Source: an uncultured Dorea sp.
Lineage (GTDB): Bacteria > Bacillota > Clostridia > Lachnospirales > Lachnospiraceae
Reading direction: 5' to 3'
Length of the DNA stretch: 64,000 bases
Assembly: GCA_945870325.1 (NCBI GenBank)
Contig: CAMBRQ010000002.1
Location: forward strand, 95,139-159,138
The position numbers and the translations under genes are program-made. This document shows, piece by piece, positions 26,845 through 35,837 of the stretch (the first letter of the stretch is position 1; every line of letters begins with the position of its first letter). The notes beneath the pieces were generated by a model. That model was not told the DNA's origin. It saw only the letters and a list, made by a program, of their open reading frames with translations, and searched no databases.

Positions 26845-27288
26845 ATGGGTGTAAGCAATACAATTCAGCAATTATCAGTATTTTTGGAAAATAGAGAAGG
26901 ACGTCTGGATGATGTTCTGAAAGTCCTGGCAAAAAAGGACGTAGATATCGTAGCGTTGAGTCTGGCAGATACATCTGATTACGGAATGCTGCGCATGATC
27001 GTATCTGATCCGCATAAGGGACGTGCGGCTCTGAAGGAAGAAGGCATTACAGCGATGCTGACCGATGTAGTTGCACTGCGTGTACCACATGCGACAGGTT
27101 CGCTTAGCAAAGCAATGCACCAGATTGTAGAAGGCGAAGTTAACGTAGAATATATGTATGCGTTTGCGAATGGAAGTGATGCGGCAGCAGTACTTAAGAG
27201 TGATGATCCCGCGAGAGTGATCGACATTCTCAAAGGCAGTGGATTCGATGTGTACAGCGCTGATGAAGCATACCGCGCGAACAAATAG
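26845..27288 (+). CDS. Tandem ACT-domain protein (COG4747)
   Basis: A 147-residue protein of two ACT-like domains. The first begins QLSVFLENREGRLDDVLKVLAKKDVDI, and the second is centred on EVNVEYMYAFANGSDAAAVL. ACT domains bind amino acids and regulate enzymes. COG4747 genes commonly sit beside phenylacetate-CoA ligase and ior genes, as here (16 bases after the ligase), which suggests aromatic amino acid sensing for this pathway. A GAGGAGGG ribosome site is present. Confidence 0.85.
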   Translation: MGVSNTIQQLSVFLENREGRLDDVLKVLAKKDVDIVALSLADTSDYGMLRMIVSDPHKGRAALKEEGITAMLTDVVALRVPHATGSLSKAMHQIVEGEVNVEYMYAFANGSDAAAVLKSDDPARVIDILKGSGFDVYSADEAYRANK

Positions 27289-27313
27289 GACAGAGCAAAA
27301 GGAGGATAAACTA

Positions 27314-27826
27314 ATGTTAGATAAAAAAGTAGTAGAATTGCTCAACCAGCAGGTAAATAAAGAATTCTATTCTGCATATTTGTACCTGGATTTTTCTAAT
27401 TACTATTATGATCAGGGACTGGACGGATTCGGTAACTGGTATAAGATCCAGGCTCAGGAGGAGCGCGATCATGCGATGCTCTTCGTGCAGTATCTTCAGA
27501 ACAATGGAGAGCAGGTAGTGTTAGAGGCGATTGATAAGCCGGGGGTTGCGCTGGAGAGTGCGAAGGCAGTACTGGCAGAAGGACTGAAACATGAGCAGTA
27601 TGTAACAAGCCTGATACATAACATCTATGATGCTGCATATTCTGTAAAAGACTTCCGTACCATGCAGTTCTTAGACTGGTTCGTGAAAGAACAAGGCGAG
27701 GAAGAGACCAATGCGGATAATCTGGTAAAGAAGTTCGAATTATTTGGAGATGATCCGAAGAGCCTGTATATGCTTGATAGTGAGTTGGGAGCACGTGTAT
27801 ATTCTGCACCATCCCTGGTACTCTAA
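27314..27826 (+). CDS. ftnA: Ferritin (non-heme)
   Basis: A 170-residue four-helix-bundle ferritin. Predicted ferroxidase ligands include E17 (NKEFYSAYLYLDFSNYY) and the E50/H53 pair in AQEERDHAMLF, with later glutamates in EQGEEETNAD. It stores iron as ferric mineral in a 24-mer. The frame is open to 27239, but AAAGGAGG precedes the ATG at 27314. It is followed after 2 bases by a Bfd-like gene that should help release the iron. Confidence 0.93.
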   Translation: MLDKKVVELLNQQVNKEFYSAYLYLDFSNYYYDQGLDGFGNWYKIQAQEERDHAMLFVQYLQNNGEQVVLEAIDKPGVALESAKAVLAEGLKHEQYVTSLIHNIYDAAYSVKDFRTMQFLDWFVKEQGEEETNADNLVKKFELFGDDPKSLYMLDSELGARVYSAPSLVL

Positions 27827-27828
27827 TC

Positions 27829-28017
27829 ATGAATCGTAAGAAAGTGATCTGTCCGTGCTACCATGTAACAAAGGGTGATATAGCAGATGCGATTGAGAGT
27901 GGGGCAGATTCATATAAGCAGGTAAAGAAGATGACCAGAGCCGGAAAAGGCTGTGGCAAATGTAAGAAAAAGGTAAAGAAACTGACGAAAAACTGCTTGC
28001 AAAACAATAAGAGATAG
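27829..28017 (+). CDS. BFD-like [2Fe-2S]-binding protein
   Basis: A 62-residue protein with four cysteines in the bacterioferritin-associated-ferredoxin arrangement: CPCYHVTKGDI near the N terminus and GKGCGKCKKK at residues about 41-50, followed by a Lys-rich tail. Bfd proteins pass electrons to ferritin-type stores to mobilise Fe2+. Its coupling to ferritin (2-base gap) fits that role. Bfd-like domains also occur in nitrite reductases and other enzymes, so partner assignment is by context. Confidence 0.8.
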   Translation: MNRKKVICPCYHVTKGDIADAIESGADSYKQVKKMTRAGKGCGKCKKKVKKLTKNCLQNNKR

Positions 28018-28094
28018 TAAGGTCATGAGGCTGGTTCCTGATGGCCTTATTATATCTGACGGGAGTTTTGAGAAGTAAAGGAAAGGAAATAAAT

Positions 28095-28850
28095 ATGAGC
28101 ATGGATAATCAGAGCGCCGCATTGTCAATGTTAAGAGAGTCAGGCGCCATCTATGTCCTAATCTCTCAATATACGAATATTCCCTATGTGCAGTGTGATC
28201 CCGAGACTTATGATGATGAGGTCGTGCTGTTTTTCGCGGAGGAAGATGCGAAGCGAGAGATGATGAGACTTTGGGAAGAGAAGACTCCGGTGAAGGTGGC
28301 GAAGATTGAAAAGAAGGCCTTTCTTGGCTTTTATACCAGCCTGTATTCTATGGGAGTGAATTGTATTCGGATCAATCAGGGGATGTCTCGACCGATGGCA
28401 GTGCAGCTGCAGGATTTGATTCGACGTACTGATGTGGAGAACCGTCCGGAGGGACAGGGGCGTATTGAAAATCCTCAGTTACATCTGACTGCAATCTATT
28501 TTGTGCAGGAATTCCGGAAAGGACAGAGCGTAGAGATGTCGGAAGAAGTAAAAGAACTGAATGAAGAGATGCTGGCACATTTCCAAAGAGGAAGGTATAT
28601 TGTGGCAGCACAGGAGAATCAAGGGCTTGCAGTGTTAAAAGAGAAGAATGGGCAGGTGTACCAGCCCCTATTTACAGATATTTATGAGTTCCAGAAATTT
28701 AATCGGGAGAAAAAATTCAAGCCAATGGTGATTGAAGCCGGAAAACTCACAGAACTTGTGTCCAAAGAAAGTGCAGGAATTGTGATCAACCCATTCGGAG
28801 TGAATGTTCGTCTGCAAATGGCGCAAAATAATGTGAAAAAGGCCAGATAA
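28095..28850 (+). CDS. SseB-like protein of unknown function
   Basis: A 251-residue soluble protein. The N-terminal 110 residues (SGAIYVLISQYTNIPYV ... VLFFAEEDAKREMMRLWEE) and the C-terminal part (PLFTDIYEFQKFN ... GIVINPFGVNVRLQ) resemble the SseB N-terminal domain fold found in many Firmicutes proteins of unknown role. AAAGGAAA precedes the ATG at 28095; the longer frame from 28041 is unlikely. The stop codon lies within a terminator hairpin. Confidence 0.6.
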   Translation: MSMDNQSAALSMLRESGAIYVLISQYTNIPYVQCDPETYDDEVVLFFAEEDAKREMMRLWEEKTPVKVAKIEKKAFLGFYTSLYSMGVNCIRINQGMSRPMAVQLQDLIRRTDVENRPEGQGRIENPQLHLTAIYFVQEFRKGQSVEMSEEVKELNEEMLAHFQRGRYIVAAQENQGLAVLKEKNGQVYQPLFTDIYEFQKFNREKKFKPMVIEAGKLTELVSKESAGIVINPFGVNVRLQMAQNNVKKAR

Positions 28851-28870
28851 CATAGTTATCTGGCCTTTGC
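28838..28870 (+). terminator. Rho-independent terminator
   Basis: A perfect 14-bp stem (28838-28851 with 28855-28868, AAAGGCCAGATAAC type) and a 3-base loop. The stem includes the stop codon of the SseB-like gene. The T run is short (TTT). Confidence 0.8.
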
Positions 28871-28965
28871 CATAATCTCAATTTCATGTATTGCTTTTAG
28901 ATATCTAAATCAAGTGCTGTTTTATATATATAAAAGGTACATTTAAATTACGATTAGTGCTAGGA

Positions 28966-29163
28966 TTAAAGTTTTGTTACGTTTACTGCCTGAGGTCCTT
29001 TAGCGCCTTCAGTTACATCGTATTCAACTTCTTGTCCTTCTTCCAGAGACTTGAAACCTTCCATGTTCAGTCCAGAGTAGTGTACGAATACATCATTACC
29101 TGTTTCATCGGAGATGAAGCCGTAACCTTTTTGGTTGTTGAACCATTTTACTGTACCTTTCAT
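28966..29163 (-). CDS. Cold-shock protein (CspA family)
   Basis: A 65-residue single OB-fold protein with both RNA-binding motifs, KGYGFISDE (RNP1) and VFVHYSGLN (RNP2-like). It binds single-stranded RNA as a chaperone. GGAGG lies at good spacing before the ATG. The start is preceded by a leader of about 65 bases containing a 9-bp inverted repeat, as is common for csp genes controlled at the RNA level. Confidence 0.95.
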   Translation of the reverse strand: MKGTVKWFNNQKGYGFISDETGNDVFVHYSGLNMEGFKSLEEGQEVEYDVTEGAKGPQAVNVTKL

Positions 29164-29198
29164 TATAATACCTCCATAAATAATTATTAAAACTAGAG

Positions 29199-29263
29199 TT
29201 ATCTATAAAATCAATCTATAGATAATTCTTCATCAGATTAGCACATATTTATAAAAGAGTCAA
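29199..29263 (-). promoter_or_regulatory. cspA-type promoter and leader hairpin
   Basis: On the minus strand, TTGACT (29258-29263), a 17-base spacer and TAATCT (29235-29240). The transcript would begin near 29228 and at once enter an inverted repeat, TTATCTATA/TATAGATAA (29199-29207 with 29217-29225), before the ribosome site of the cold-shock gene. Confidence 0.65.
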
Positions 29264-29356
29264 TGGATTTGACAATCTTTTTCATCTTTTTCACAAAAAG
29301 CAGATAAAAGGAATTGTTACCATGGGGATTTTCGGATACAATAATATTATGGAATC

Positions 29357-29385
29357 TTGACGAAATAAATGGAAACGTGTAAAGT
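29357..29385 (+). promoter_or_regulatory. Sigma-A promoter of ptsP
   Basis: TTGACG (29357-29362), 17 bases, TAAAGT (29380-29385), ending 36 bases before the start codon at 29422. Confidence 0.55.
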
Positions 29386-29421
29386 ATTAATTATCTAACG
29401 AAAAGTAAAGGACAAAAGAGT

Positions 29422-31047
29422 ATGATTACATTGACGGGGAAAAAGGTATCCGAAGGCATTGCCATCGGTAAATTATCTTTTTATAAAAGGGATTCAAAAG
29501 AGATTCGCCGCATCTATGTAAAAGATGTTGAAAAGGAAGTACAGCGCTTTCAAAAGGCACGTCAGAAAGGCATACAGGAATTAAAGACGCTCTGCGATAC
29601 GGCAGCAAAAGAAGTGGGTGAAGCCAATGCCGCAATCTTCGAGATGCAGCAGATGATACTGGAGGATCAGGATTTTGTTGATCAGATCACGAATATTATT
29701 GTAGAGCAGAAACTGAATGCAGAATATGCGATTCAGAGTGCGGCTGAGAATTTCATATCAGTGGCGATGGCAGGCGACAAGAATTATGTGCAGGGGCATG
29801 ATGCGGATATCAAAGATGTTGCAAATCGTATTCTGCGTATTCTGGCCAGAGCATGGAAGGACAAGATGCTGACGGATGAACCGTTTGTTCTGGCTACGGG
29901 TGAATTGTATCCAAGTGAAGCGGTTCAGTTGGATAAGACGAAGGTTCTGGGGTTTGTTACAAGGTATGGAACGATCAATTCTCATACCGCGGTACTTGCC
30001 CGTACAAAAGGGATTCCTTCGGTAATCGGACTTGGAGAAGCGCTTAAGAAGGATTATGAAGGAAAGACCATCCTTGTAGATGGATTCGAAGGAAAAGTAT
30101 ATATTGAGCCTGATTATACAACGATTACGAAGATGAAGCAGAAGCAGGACGCCAATCATACACAGGTGCAGAACCTGGAACGATTGAAGGGGAAGGAGAA
30201 TATCACCCAGAGCGGACAGAAGATTGATGTCTGTGCGAACATTGGCAGCAGGGAAGATATTGAGAATGTACTTCGTTGTGATGCAGGAGGAATTGGATTG
30301 TTCCGAAGTGAATTCCTGTATATGGAGAATGGAATGAAACTTCCGACAGAAGAGCAGCAGTTTCAGGCATATAAGCTGGCTGCCGAGTCTATGGGAGCCA
30401 AGAAGGTAGTGATACGGACGGCGGATCTTGGCGGCGACAAGACTGCTGAGTGTCTGGATCTGGGAGAAGACTCGAATCCGGCAATCGGATATCGTGGTAT
30501 CCGAGTTTCTATGGATAAAGAGGATATCTTCAAGACTCAGCTTCGTGCTATATTAAGAGCGTCCGCATTCGGGAATATTTCTATTATGTTTCCGATGATT
30601 ACATCGATAGAAGAAGTAACCTGGGCCAAGGATATGCTCCAGAAGGCGAAAAAGGAACTTAAGAATGAAAAGACTGCTTATGATGAAGAGATTCCGGTAG
30701 GGGTTATGATAGAGACGCCGGCTGCGGTTATGATCAGTGGAGAATTGGCAAGAGAAGTTGATTTCTTCAGTATCGGAACCAATGATCTGTCCCAGTTTAC
30801 GCTGGGAATGGACAGGCAGAATGCAAAGATCGACAGATTCTATAATCCGCATCATCCGGCACTTTTGAAGATGATTCGTATAATTACCAATAACGTTCAT
30901 CTGGAAGGAAAGCATATCAGTGTATGCGGAGATATGGCAGCAGATCTGGAACTGACAGAGTATCTGATTCAACTTGGAATTGATGAACTCTCGGTTGCGC
31001 CGAACCAGGTGCTTGGACTTCGTAAGAAGATCAGGGAAATTCAATAG
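29422..31047 (+). CDS. ptsP: PTS enzyme I (phosphoenolpyruvate-protein phosphotransferase)
   Basis: A 541-residue enzyme I. The phosphorylated histidine is predicted at H188 in GTINSHTAVLARTKGIPSVIG. The PEP-binding barrel has GIGLFRSEFLYM, GYRGIRVSMDK and SIGTNDLSQFTLGMDR with the catalytic Cys in ISVCGDMA. It takes phosphate from PEP and passes it to HPr, powering sugar PTS uptake. It is slightly shorter than the 570-residue typical form. No ptsH is adjacent. A terminator follows closely. Confidence 0.95.
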   Translation: MITLTGKKVSEGIAIGKLSFYKRDSKEIRRIYVKDVEKEVQRFQKARQKGIQELKTLCDTAAKEVGEANAAIFEMQQMILEDQDFVDQITNIIVEQKLNAEYAIQSAAENFISVAMAGDKNYVQGHDADIKDVANRILRILARAWKDKMLTDEPFVLATGELYPSEAVQLDKTKVLGFVTRYGTINSHTAVLARTKGIPSVIGLGEALKKDYEGKTILVDGFEGKVYIEPDYTTITKMKQKQDANHTQVQNLERLKGKENITQSGQKIDVCANIGSREDIENVLRCDAGGIGLFRSEFLYMENGMKLPTEEQQFQAYKLAAESMGAKKVVIRTADLGGDKTAECLDLGEDSNPAIGYRGIRVSMDKEDIFKTQLRAILRASAFGNISIMFPMITSIEEVTWAKDMLQKAKKELKNEKTAYDEEIPVGVMIETPAAVMISGELAREVDFFSIGTNDLSQFTLGMDRQNAKIDRFYNPHHPALLKMIRIITNNVHLEGKHISVCGDMAADLELTEYLIQLGIDELSVAPNQVLGLRKKIREIQ

Positions 31048-31057
31048 TATAAGAATA

Positions 31058-31107
31058 AGAATCACTATGTTATCACAAGATATAGGGAGGCATAGTGGTT
31101 CTTTTTA
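31058..31107 (+). terminator. Rho-independent terminator after ptsP
   Basis: AGAATCACTATG (31058-31069) pairs with CATAGTGGTTCT (31091-31102; one G-T) and is followed by TTTTAT. Confidence 0.8.
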
Positions 31108-31133
31108 TATCATAGCAACTTTGTTCAAATGTA

Positions 31134-31162
31134 TTTACTTTGTTGCTTTATTTTGTTAAAAT
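31134..31162 (+). promoter_or_regulatory. Sigma-A promoter of the purine permease gene
   Basis: TTTACT (31134-31139), 17 bases, TAAAAT (31157-31162), with the start codon at 31210. No purine riboswitch core was found in the short leader. Confidence 0.5.
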
Positions 31163-31209
31163 ATTAGTTGTTGTTAATATAACGAAAGAGAGACGATAAG
31201 GAGGAGAAC

Positions 31210-32592
31210 ATGTTAGAAAAGTTTTTTAAACTCAGTGAGAATGGTACGGACGCTAAGACAGAGATTCTGGCCGGTATCACAACATTCATGACGATGGCTT
31301 ATATCCTGGCTGTTAACCCGAGCATCCTTTCTGCAACAGGAATGGATCAGGGAGCTGTCTTTACTGCTACGGCACTGGCATCATTAATCGGTACATTGCT
31401 GATGGCAGTTTTCGCAAATTATCCATTCGCACTGGCACCTGGAATGGGACTGAATGCATACTTTGCGTATACGGTAGTTCTTGGAATGGGATATAGTTGG
31501 GAATTTGCACTGACAGCGGTATTTGTAGAAGGTATTGTATTTATCGTACTTTCTCTTACGAATGTGCGTGAGGCGATCTTCAATGCAATCCCGCAGAATC
31601 TGAAAGCAGCAGTTAGTGTAGGTATTGGTCTGTTTATTGCGTTTATTGGATTGCAGAATGCGAAGATTGTAATTGGTGGATCTACACTGCTTCAGTTATT
31701 TTCTTTAGAGAATTATAACCTGGTCAATGGAGTAGAGGCTACTTTCAATGATGTGGGTATCACAGTACTTCTTGCAATTATCGGTATCCTGATCACAGGA
31801 ATTCTGGTAATTAAGGACATCAAGGGAAATATCCTGTGGGGAATCCTGATTACATGGGTTCTTGGTATTATCTGTCAGTTTGCAGGGTTGTATGTTCCGA
31901 ATCCTGAACTGGGTTTTTATAATCTGCTTCCGGACTTCAGCAGTGGATTGTCTGTGCCAAGCCTTGCACCAATCTTTGCAAAACTGGAATTTGGCGGAAT
32001 ATTATCATTAGATTTCGTAGTAGTAGTTTTTGCATTCTTATTTGTTGATATGTTCGATACAATTGGAACTTTGATCGGCGTATCTTCCAAAGCAAATATG
32101 CTGGATAAGGATGGCAAACTTCCTCGTATCAAAGGTGCTCTGCTTGCTGACGCGGTTGCAACAACAGCAGGTGCGGTACTTGGTACTTCTACAACTACAA
32201 CATTTGTAGAAAGTGCATCCGGAGTATCTGAAGGAGGCAGAACGGGTCTTACAGCAGTGACAACGGCAATCCTTTTCGGACTGGCATTGTTCCTGTCACC
32301 GATCTTCCTGGCAATTCCATCCTTCGCAACGGCTCCGGCATTGGTAGTGGTTGGCTTCTATATGCTGACGAACGTTGTGAACATCAACTTTAATGATATT
32401 GCAGAGGCGCTTCCGTGCTATATCTGTATCGTGGCAATGCCGTTCTTCTACAGTATCTCAGAAGGTATCTCTATGGGAGTTATCTCTTATGTAGTGCTGA
32501 ATGTTGTAACAGGTAAAGTAAAAGAGAAGAAGATCAGTATATTGATGTATGTGCTGGCGGTTTTATTCGTATTGAAATACATCTTCCTGTAG
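31210..32592 (+). CDS. NCS2/AzgA-type purine permease
   Basis: A 460-residue membrane protein with some 12-14 helices in the AzgA/PbuG branch of NCS2 transporters. Diagnostic segments are TFMTMAYILAVNPSILS near the N terminus, APGMGLNAYFAYTVV, FLFVDMFDTIGTLIGVS and TSTTTTFVESASGVSEGGRT. It takes up adenine, guanine or hypoxanthine with protons. AAGGAGGAG precedes the ATG. It has its own promoter and is followed by a terminator-like hairpin and moaC. Confidence 0.92.
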   Translation: MLEKFFKLSENGTDAKTEILAGITTFMTMAYILAVNPSILSATGMDQGAVFTATALASLIGTLLMAVFANYPFALAPGMGLNAYFAYTVVLGMGYSWEFALTAVFVEGIVFIVLSLTNVREAIFNAIPQNLKAAVSVGIGLFIAFIGLQNAKIVIGGSTLLQLFSLENYNLVNGVEATFNDVGITVLLAIIGILITGILVIKDIKGNILWGILITWVLGIICQFAGLYVPNPELGFYNLLPDFSSGLSVPSLAPIFAKLEFGGILSLDFVVVVFAFLFVDMFDTIGTLIGVSSKANMLDKDGKLPRIKGALLADAVATTAGAVLGTSTTTTFVESASGVSEGGRTGLTAVTTAILFGLALFLSPIFLAIPSFATAPALVVVGFYMLTNVVNINFNDIAEALPCYICIVAMPFFYSISEGISMGVISYVVLNVVTGKVKEKKISILMYVLAVLFVLKYIFL

Positions 32593-32651
32593 AATTGCAT
32601 TGATAATGATATTGATGGAATTCTTACGGATGCGAATAAGATGAGCATTAT

Positions 32652-32685
32652 GGGGTTGGGAATCTTTGATTTCCAGCCTCTTTTT
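32652..32685 (+). terminator. Terminator-like hairpin before moaC
   Basis: GGGGTTGGGAA (32652-32662) can pair with TTCCAGCCTC (32670-32679) using G-U pairs, followed by TTTTT. It either ends the permease transcript or acts as an attenuator for moaC, whose ribosome site begins 10 bases later. It is too short to be the Moco riboswitch. Confidence 0.5.
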
Positions 32686-32704
32686 GAGAAAGGAGGAGTA
32701 GATA

Positions 32705-33205
32705 ATGGAATTCACACATTTTGACCAGAAGGGAAATGCTCTTATGGTAGATGTCTCAGAGAAAGGAATTACCAGCAGAACGGCACTTGCCGAGGGAAAG
32801 ATCAGAGTCAGCCAGGAGGTGTTCGAAGCGGTTGCAGGGAAGAAAGTGAAGAAGGGCGATGTTCTGACGGTTGCTCAGGTGGCTGGAATCATGGGAACGA
32901 AGAGGACGTCGGAACTGATTCCCATGTGTCATCTTCTGAACCTTACAAATGCAGAGATTACTTTTGAGATGAATCCGCAGGAATTGGAGATTAAAGCGCT
33001 GTGCAAGGTGAAGACGGAAGGAAAGACGGGCGTTGAGATGGAGGCGCTTACGGGCGTATCTGTTGCGCTTCTTACGATCTATGATATGTGTAAGGCGATT
33101 GATAAGGAGATGGTGATAGGGGATATCCATCTGTGTGAGAAAAGTGGGGGAAAGAGTGGAGATTTTAAATTCAGGAAAGAGACCAGAGAGATCAGTCTTT
33201 GGTAG
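32705..33205 (+). CDS. moaC: Cyclic pyranopterin monophosphate synthase
   Basis: A 166-residue MoaC. Conserved segments are [35 protein letters not shown] (substrate-binding MCH) and [20 protein letters not shown] with YDMCKA. It forms cPMP, the first stable intermediate of molybdopterin synthesis. No other moa genes are adjacent. The purine permease upstream and yqeB/yqeC further on suggest purine-oxidising molybdoenzymes elsewhere in the genome. Confidence 0.95.
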   Translation: MEFTHFDQKGNALMVDVSEKGITSRTALAEGKIRVSQEVFEAVAGKKVKKGDVLTVAQVAGIMGTKRTSELIPMCHLLNLTNAEITFEMNPQELEIKALCKVKTEGKTGVEMEALTGVSVALLTIYDMCKAIDKEMVIGDIHLCEKSGGKSGDFKFRKETREISLW

Positions 33206-33220
33206 GTCATATTTTACATT

Positions 33221-33261
33221 AAAAAGCGTATCCGTACTAATCAAGTAAGGATACGCTTTTT
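33221..33261. terminator. Bidirectional terminator between moaC and glgD
   Basis: AAAAAGCGTATCC (33221-33233) pairs perfectly with GGATACGCTTTTT (33249-33261). The A and T runs at its sides suit both convergent transcripts. Confidence 0.9.
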
Positions 33262-33272
33262 CTATGATAATC

Positions 33273-34391
33273 TTATAATGTATCTTCGCGACGGATGTAT
33301 CCAGGACGTTTTGGATCTCCGATGATCTCTTTTGCGTGAATAATTTTTGCATGTTTATCAACTACCTGGCAGTCAACGGTAACATTCTCGCCGATGATTG
33401 CTTCCGGGAGGATTACACTGTTCTTAACAACAGCGCCCTTCTTGATTACACAGCCACGTCCAATTACGGAGTTCTCGATTGTTCCTTCGATCAGGCATCC
33501 ATTAGATACTACAGAACTCTTGACATCTGCTGTTTCAAAATACTGAGTTGGACAGGAGTCGTTGGTTCTGGTGTATACTGGCCAGTTCTCATTATCGAAC
33601 AGGCTGGTTGCTGTCTTAAAGTCGATCAGTGAGATGTTCGCATTATAGAAACTCTCAAGATCAGTAATGGATGCGAAGAATCCCCTGTGAGAGATGCCGC
33701 GTACATCCAGTTCATTACATGCAGCATTTACAACATCTGCAAGTGTATACATGGAGGAAAGAGATTTTGCTTTCTTCACCAGTTCGATGAACAGATCTTT
33801 CTTCATGATGTAAGTGTCCATGAAGATCTTTCTGTCCTTGGCATTTCCGCGGTTTGGCTCCAGAGACAGTACACCTTTCTGACGGTTCAGGTTCAGTGTC
33901 GTGCAGTTCAGGAATGCTTCCTTTGCATTGTCTACGGAGTGATATAATAATGTGATGTCTGCTCCTGAGTCGATGTGATTCTGAAGCAGAGTATCAAAAT
34001 TAGCGGAATATACCATATAGCTTGGAGCAATTACTACATATGGGTTATGTGCTCTCTCGATACATTCCATATTTTCTAAGAATGCAGAGATATCTGTATT
34101 GTAGATATCGTTCTCATCCTTGCCTTCAGCAAAAAGTATATGTAATTTGCCGCGTTTTGAGTTGATATTGTAATGTCTTCCGGTTCCAAGATGTTCGGTA
34201 AGGGAACGAGGTTTTCTTCTGATGTATACCTGGATACGGTCGATTCCGCTGTTGCTCATGTTAGAGATCGGGAAGTCGATTACACGGTATCTTCCAAGGA
34301 AAGAGAAGGCTCCGATCGGACGATAATCCTCCATTCCTCTTACTCGGATATTAGTTCCAGAAAAATTCACAATTCCTAATGCGTCGCACAT
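33273..34391 (-). CDS. glgD: GlgD subunit of glucose-1-phosphate adenylyltransferase
   Basis: A 372-residue GlgC homologue of the regulatory GlgD type. The catalytic GGxGxR loop of active enzymes is missing: the N terminus reads GIVNFSGTNIRVRGMEDYRP. The C-terminal left-handed beta-helix (SVVSNGCLIEGTIENSVIGR) remains. GlgD forms a hetero-oligomer with GlgC and raises ADP-glucose synthesis for glycogen. It follows glgC after one base and ends at a bidirectional terminator. Confidence 0.93.
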   Translation of the reverse strand: MCDALGIVNFSGTNIRVRGMEDYRPIGAFSFLGRYRVIDFPISNMSNSGIDRIQVYIRRKPRSLTEHLGTGRHYNINSKRGKLHILFAEGKDENDIYNTDISAFLENMECIERAHNPYVVIAPSYMVYSANFDTLLQNHIDSGADITLLYHSVDNAKEAFLNCTTLNLNRQKGVLSLEPNRGNAKDRKIFMDTYIMKKDLFIELVKKAKSLSSMYTLADVVNAACNELDVRGISHRGFFASITDLESFYNANISLIDFKTATSLFDNENWPVYTRTNDSCPTQYFETADVKSSVVSNGCLIEGTIENSVIGRGCVIKKGAVVKNSVILPEAIIGENVTVDCQVVDKHAKIIHAKEIIGDPKRPGYIRREDTL

Positions 34392-34392
34392 A

Positions 34393-35532
34393 TTATTCTA
34401 CCCCCTTTACACGTTTTGCAACAAGCTCAATGTGCTCGCTGTCAGCGCTGCCTACAACAGCATCTTTGCCAATCTTAATGCCATCAGCTACGAGTGCGCG
34501 CTGTACAACAGCTCCGGCTTCTACCTTAACGCCAGGCATAAGCACGCTGTCGATAATCTTAGCGCCAGGTCCGACTTCTGCTCCGGTGAAAAGAACGGAA
34601 TTCTTAACTTCGCCTTCGATGATGCATCCCTGTGTAATGAATGCACGATTAATCTTAGCGTCAGGTCCGATATAGTGAGGCAGAGTAGTTACATCTTCGG
34701 TATAGATCTTCCAGGTCGGGTCATTCAAGTCAAGTTCGTTGTTCTTATCCAGAAGATCCATATTCGCTTCCCATAAGGAATCGATTGTTCCTACATCCTT
34801 CCAGTAACCTTTGAACTTGTAAGCATACAGAGTCTTGCCGTCGTTCAGTAACTGTGGGATGATATCCTTGCCAAAGTCATGGTTGGAATCAGGATCTTTC
34901 ATATCAGCGATCAACATCTTGCGCAGAAGTTTCCAGTTGAAAATATAGATACCCATGGATGCAAGATTGCTCTTCGGGTGCTCTGGCTTCTCTTCGAATT
35001 CCACGATGCGACCTTCTTCATCTGTATTCATAATGCCGAAACGGCTTGCCTCGTTCATCGGAACGCCGATAACTGCAATTGTTGCATCAGCATTATGGGT
35101 CTTGTGTTCTGCAAGCATCTTAGCGTAATTCATCTTATAGATATGGTCACCAGAAAGAATCAGAATGTATTCCGGTGAGTATGTATCAATGAAGTCGATG
35201 TTCTGTGAGATTGCATCTGCAGTTCCTCGATATACATCAAGATTAGCATCTGCTTTTTCACGTGGTGGAAGTACGTATACGCCGCTGTCCTTTGCATCCA
35301 GACCCCAACGGCGTCCGGCAGCAACGTAACTATTCAACAGAATAGATTCATACTGTGTCAGTACACCTACAACGTCAATACCACTGTTTGCACAGTTGCT
35401 TAATGGGAAGTCAACGATGCGGTATTTTCCACCATATGAAACGGCCGGTTTTGCTACTTTGTTTGTTAAGTCATGAAGGCGAGATCCCCGACCACCAGCT
35501 AAAATCATCGCTAACATATTGTTTTGTTTCAT
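34393..35532 (-). CDS. glgC: Glucose-1-phosphate adenylyltransferase, catalytic subunit
   Basis: A 379-residue ADP-glucose pyrophosphorylase. The nucleotidyl transfer loop [22 protein letters not shown] is intact, with [25 protein letters not shown] and the beta-helix tail. It makes ADP-glucose from ATP and glucose 1-phosphate, the committed step of glycogen synthesis. The frame is open 89 codons further upstream, but that extension is AT-rich and hydrophobic. GAGAGGA before the ATG at 35532 fixes the start. Confidence 0.95.
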   Translation of the reverse strand: MKQNNMLAMILAGGRGSRLHDLTNKVAKPAVSYGGKYRIVDFPLSNCANSGIDVVGVLTQYESILLNSYVAAGRRWGLDAKDSGVYVLPPREKADANLDVYRGTADAISQNIDFIDTYSPEYILILSGDHIYKMNYAKMLAEHKTHNADATIAVIGVPMNEASRFGIMNTDEEGRIVEFEEKPEHPKSNLASMGIYIFNWKLLRKMLIADMKDPDSNHDFGKDIIPQLLNDGKTLYAYKFKGYWKDVGTIDSLWEANMDLLDKNNELDLNDPTWKIYTEDVTTLPHYIGPDAKINRAFITQGCIIEGEVKNSVLFTGAEVGPGAKIIDSVLMPGVKVEAGAVVQRALVADGIKIGKDAVVGSADSEHIELVAKRVKGVE

Positions 35533-35572
35533 AGTGAGTCCTCTCTTTCCATTTGTGTTACATATTATTAAT

Positions 35573-35601
35573 ATTATACAATTTTTTGTACATTCTTTCC
35601 A
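35573..35601 (-). promoter_or_regulatory. Sigma-A promoter of glgC-glgD
   Basis: On the minus strand, TGGAAA (35596-35601), 17 bases and a perfect TATAAT (35573-35578), 41 bases before glgC. Confidence 0.55.
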
Positions 35602-35701
35602 TATATATGTGCAAAAAATTAAACTTTTTATAAAAAATTTTGGTAAATACATTCTAAATCTGAGCAATTTTCTGCATATGAGGAATATAAAGAAATAACT
35701 G

Positions 35702-35762
35702 TTGACAACTTTCTTTGTCAATGCTAAGATGTTTATGACAAGAAAAGTTGTCAAAATGACAA
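35702..35762 (+). promoter_or_regulatory. XRE-gene promoter with five TTGTCA/TGACAA half-sites
   Basis: TTGACA (35702-35707), 17 bases, TAAGAT (35725-35730). Half-sites of the TGACAA/TTGTCA kind occur at 35703-35708, 35715-35720, 35736-35741, 35748-35753 and 35756-35761. The outer pair extends to an 11-bp inverted repeat, TTGACAACTTT (35702-35712) with AAAGTTGTCAA (35744-35754). The array brackets the promoter of the XRE-DUF3169-ABC genes and is a likely repressor site. Confidence 0.6.
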
Positions 35763-35837
35763 AAATATATGTCGCAATAAAATGAAAGGATATATGCAAA
35801 TGTTAGAATTGCCTGAAAATTAGAGGGGGTAAAGAGG

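Noticed and set aside
31108..31209. Purine riboswitch before the purine permease
   Set aside because: The leader after the promoter is under 50 bases and shows no conserved purine-riboswitch core.
32593..32704. Moco riboswitch before moaC
   Set aside because: Only a short terminator-like hairpin is present; the large multi-stem Moco motif does not fit in the space.
35533..35799. N-terminal extension of GlgC to 35799
   Set aside because: The extension is AT-rich intergenic DNA holding the glgC promoter. The conserved protein begins at 35532.
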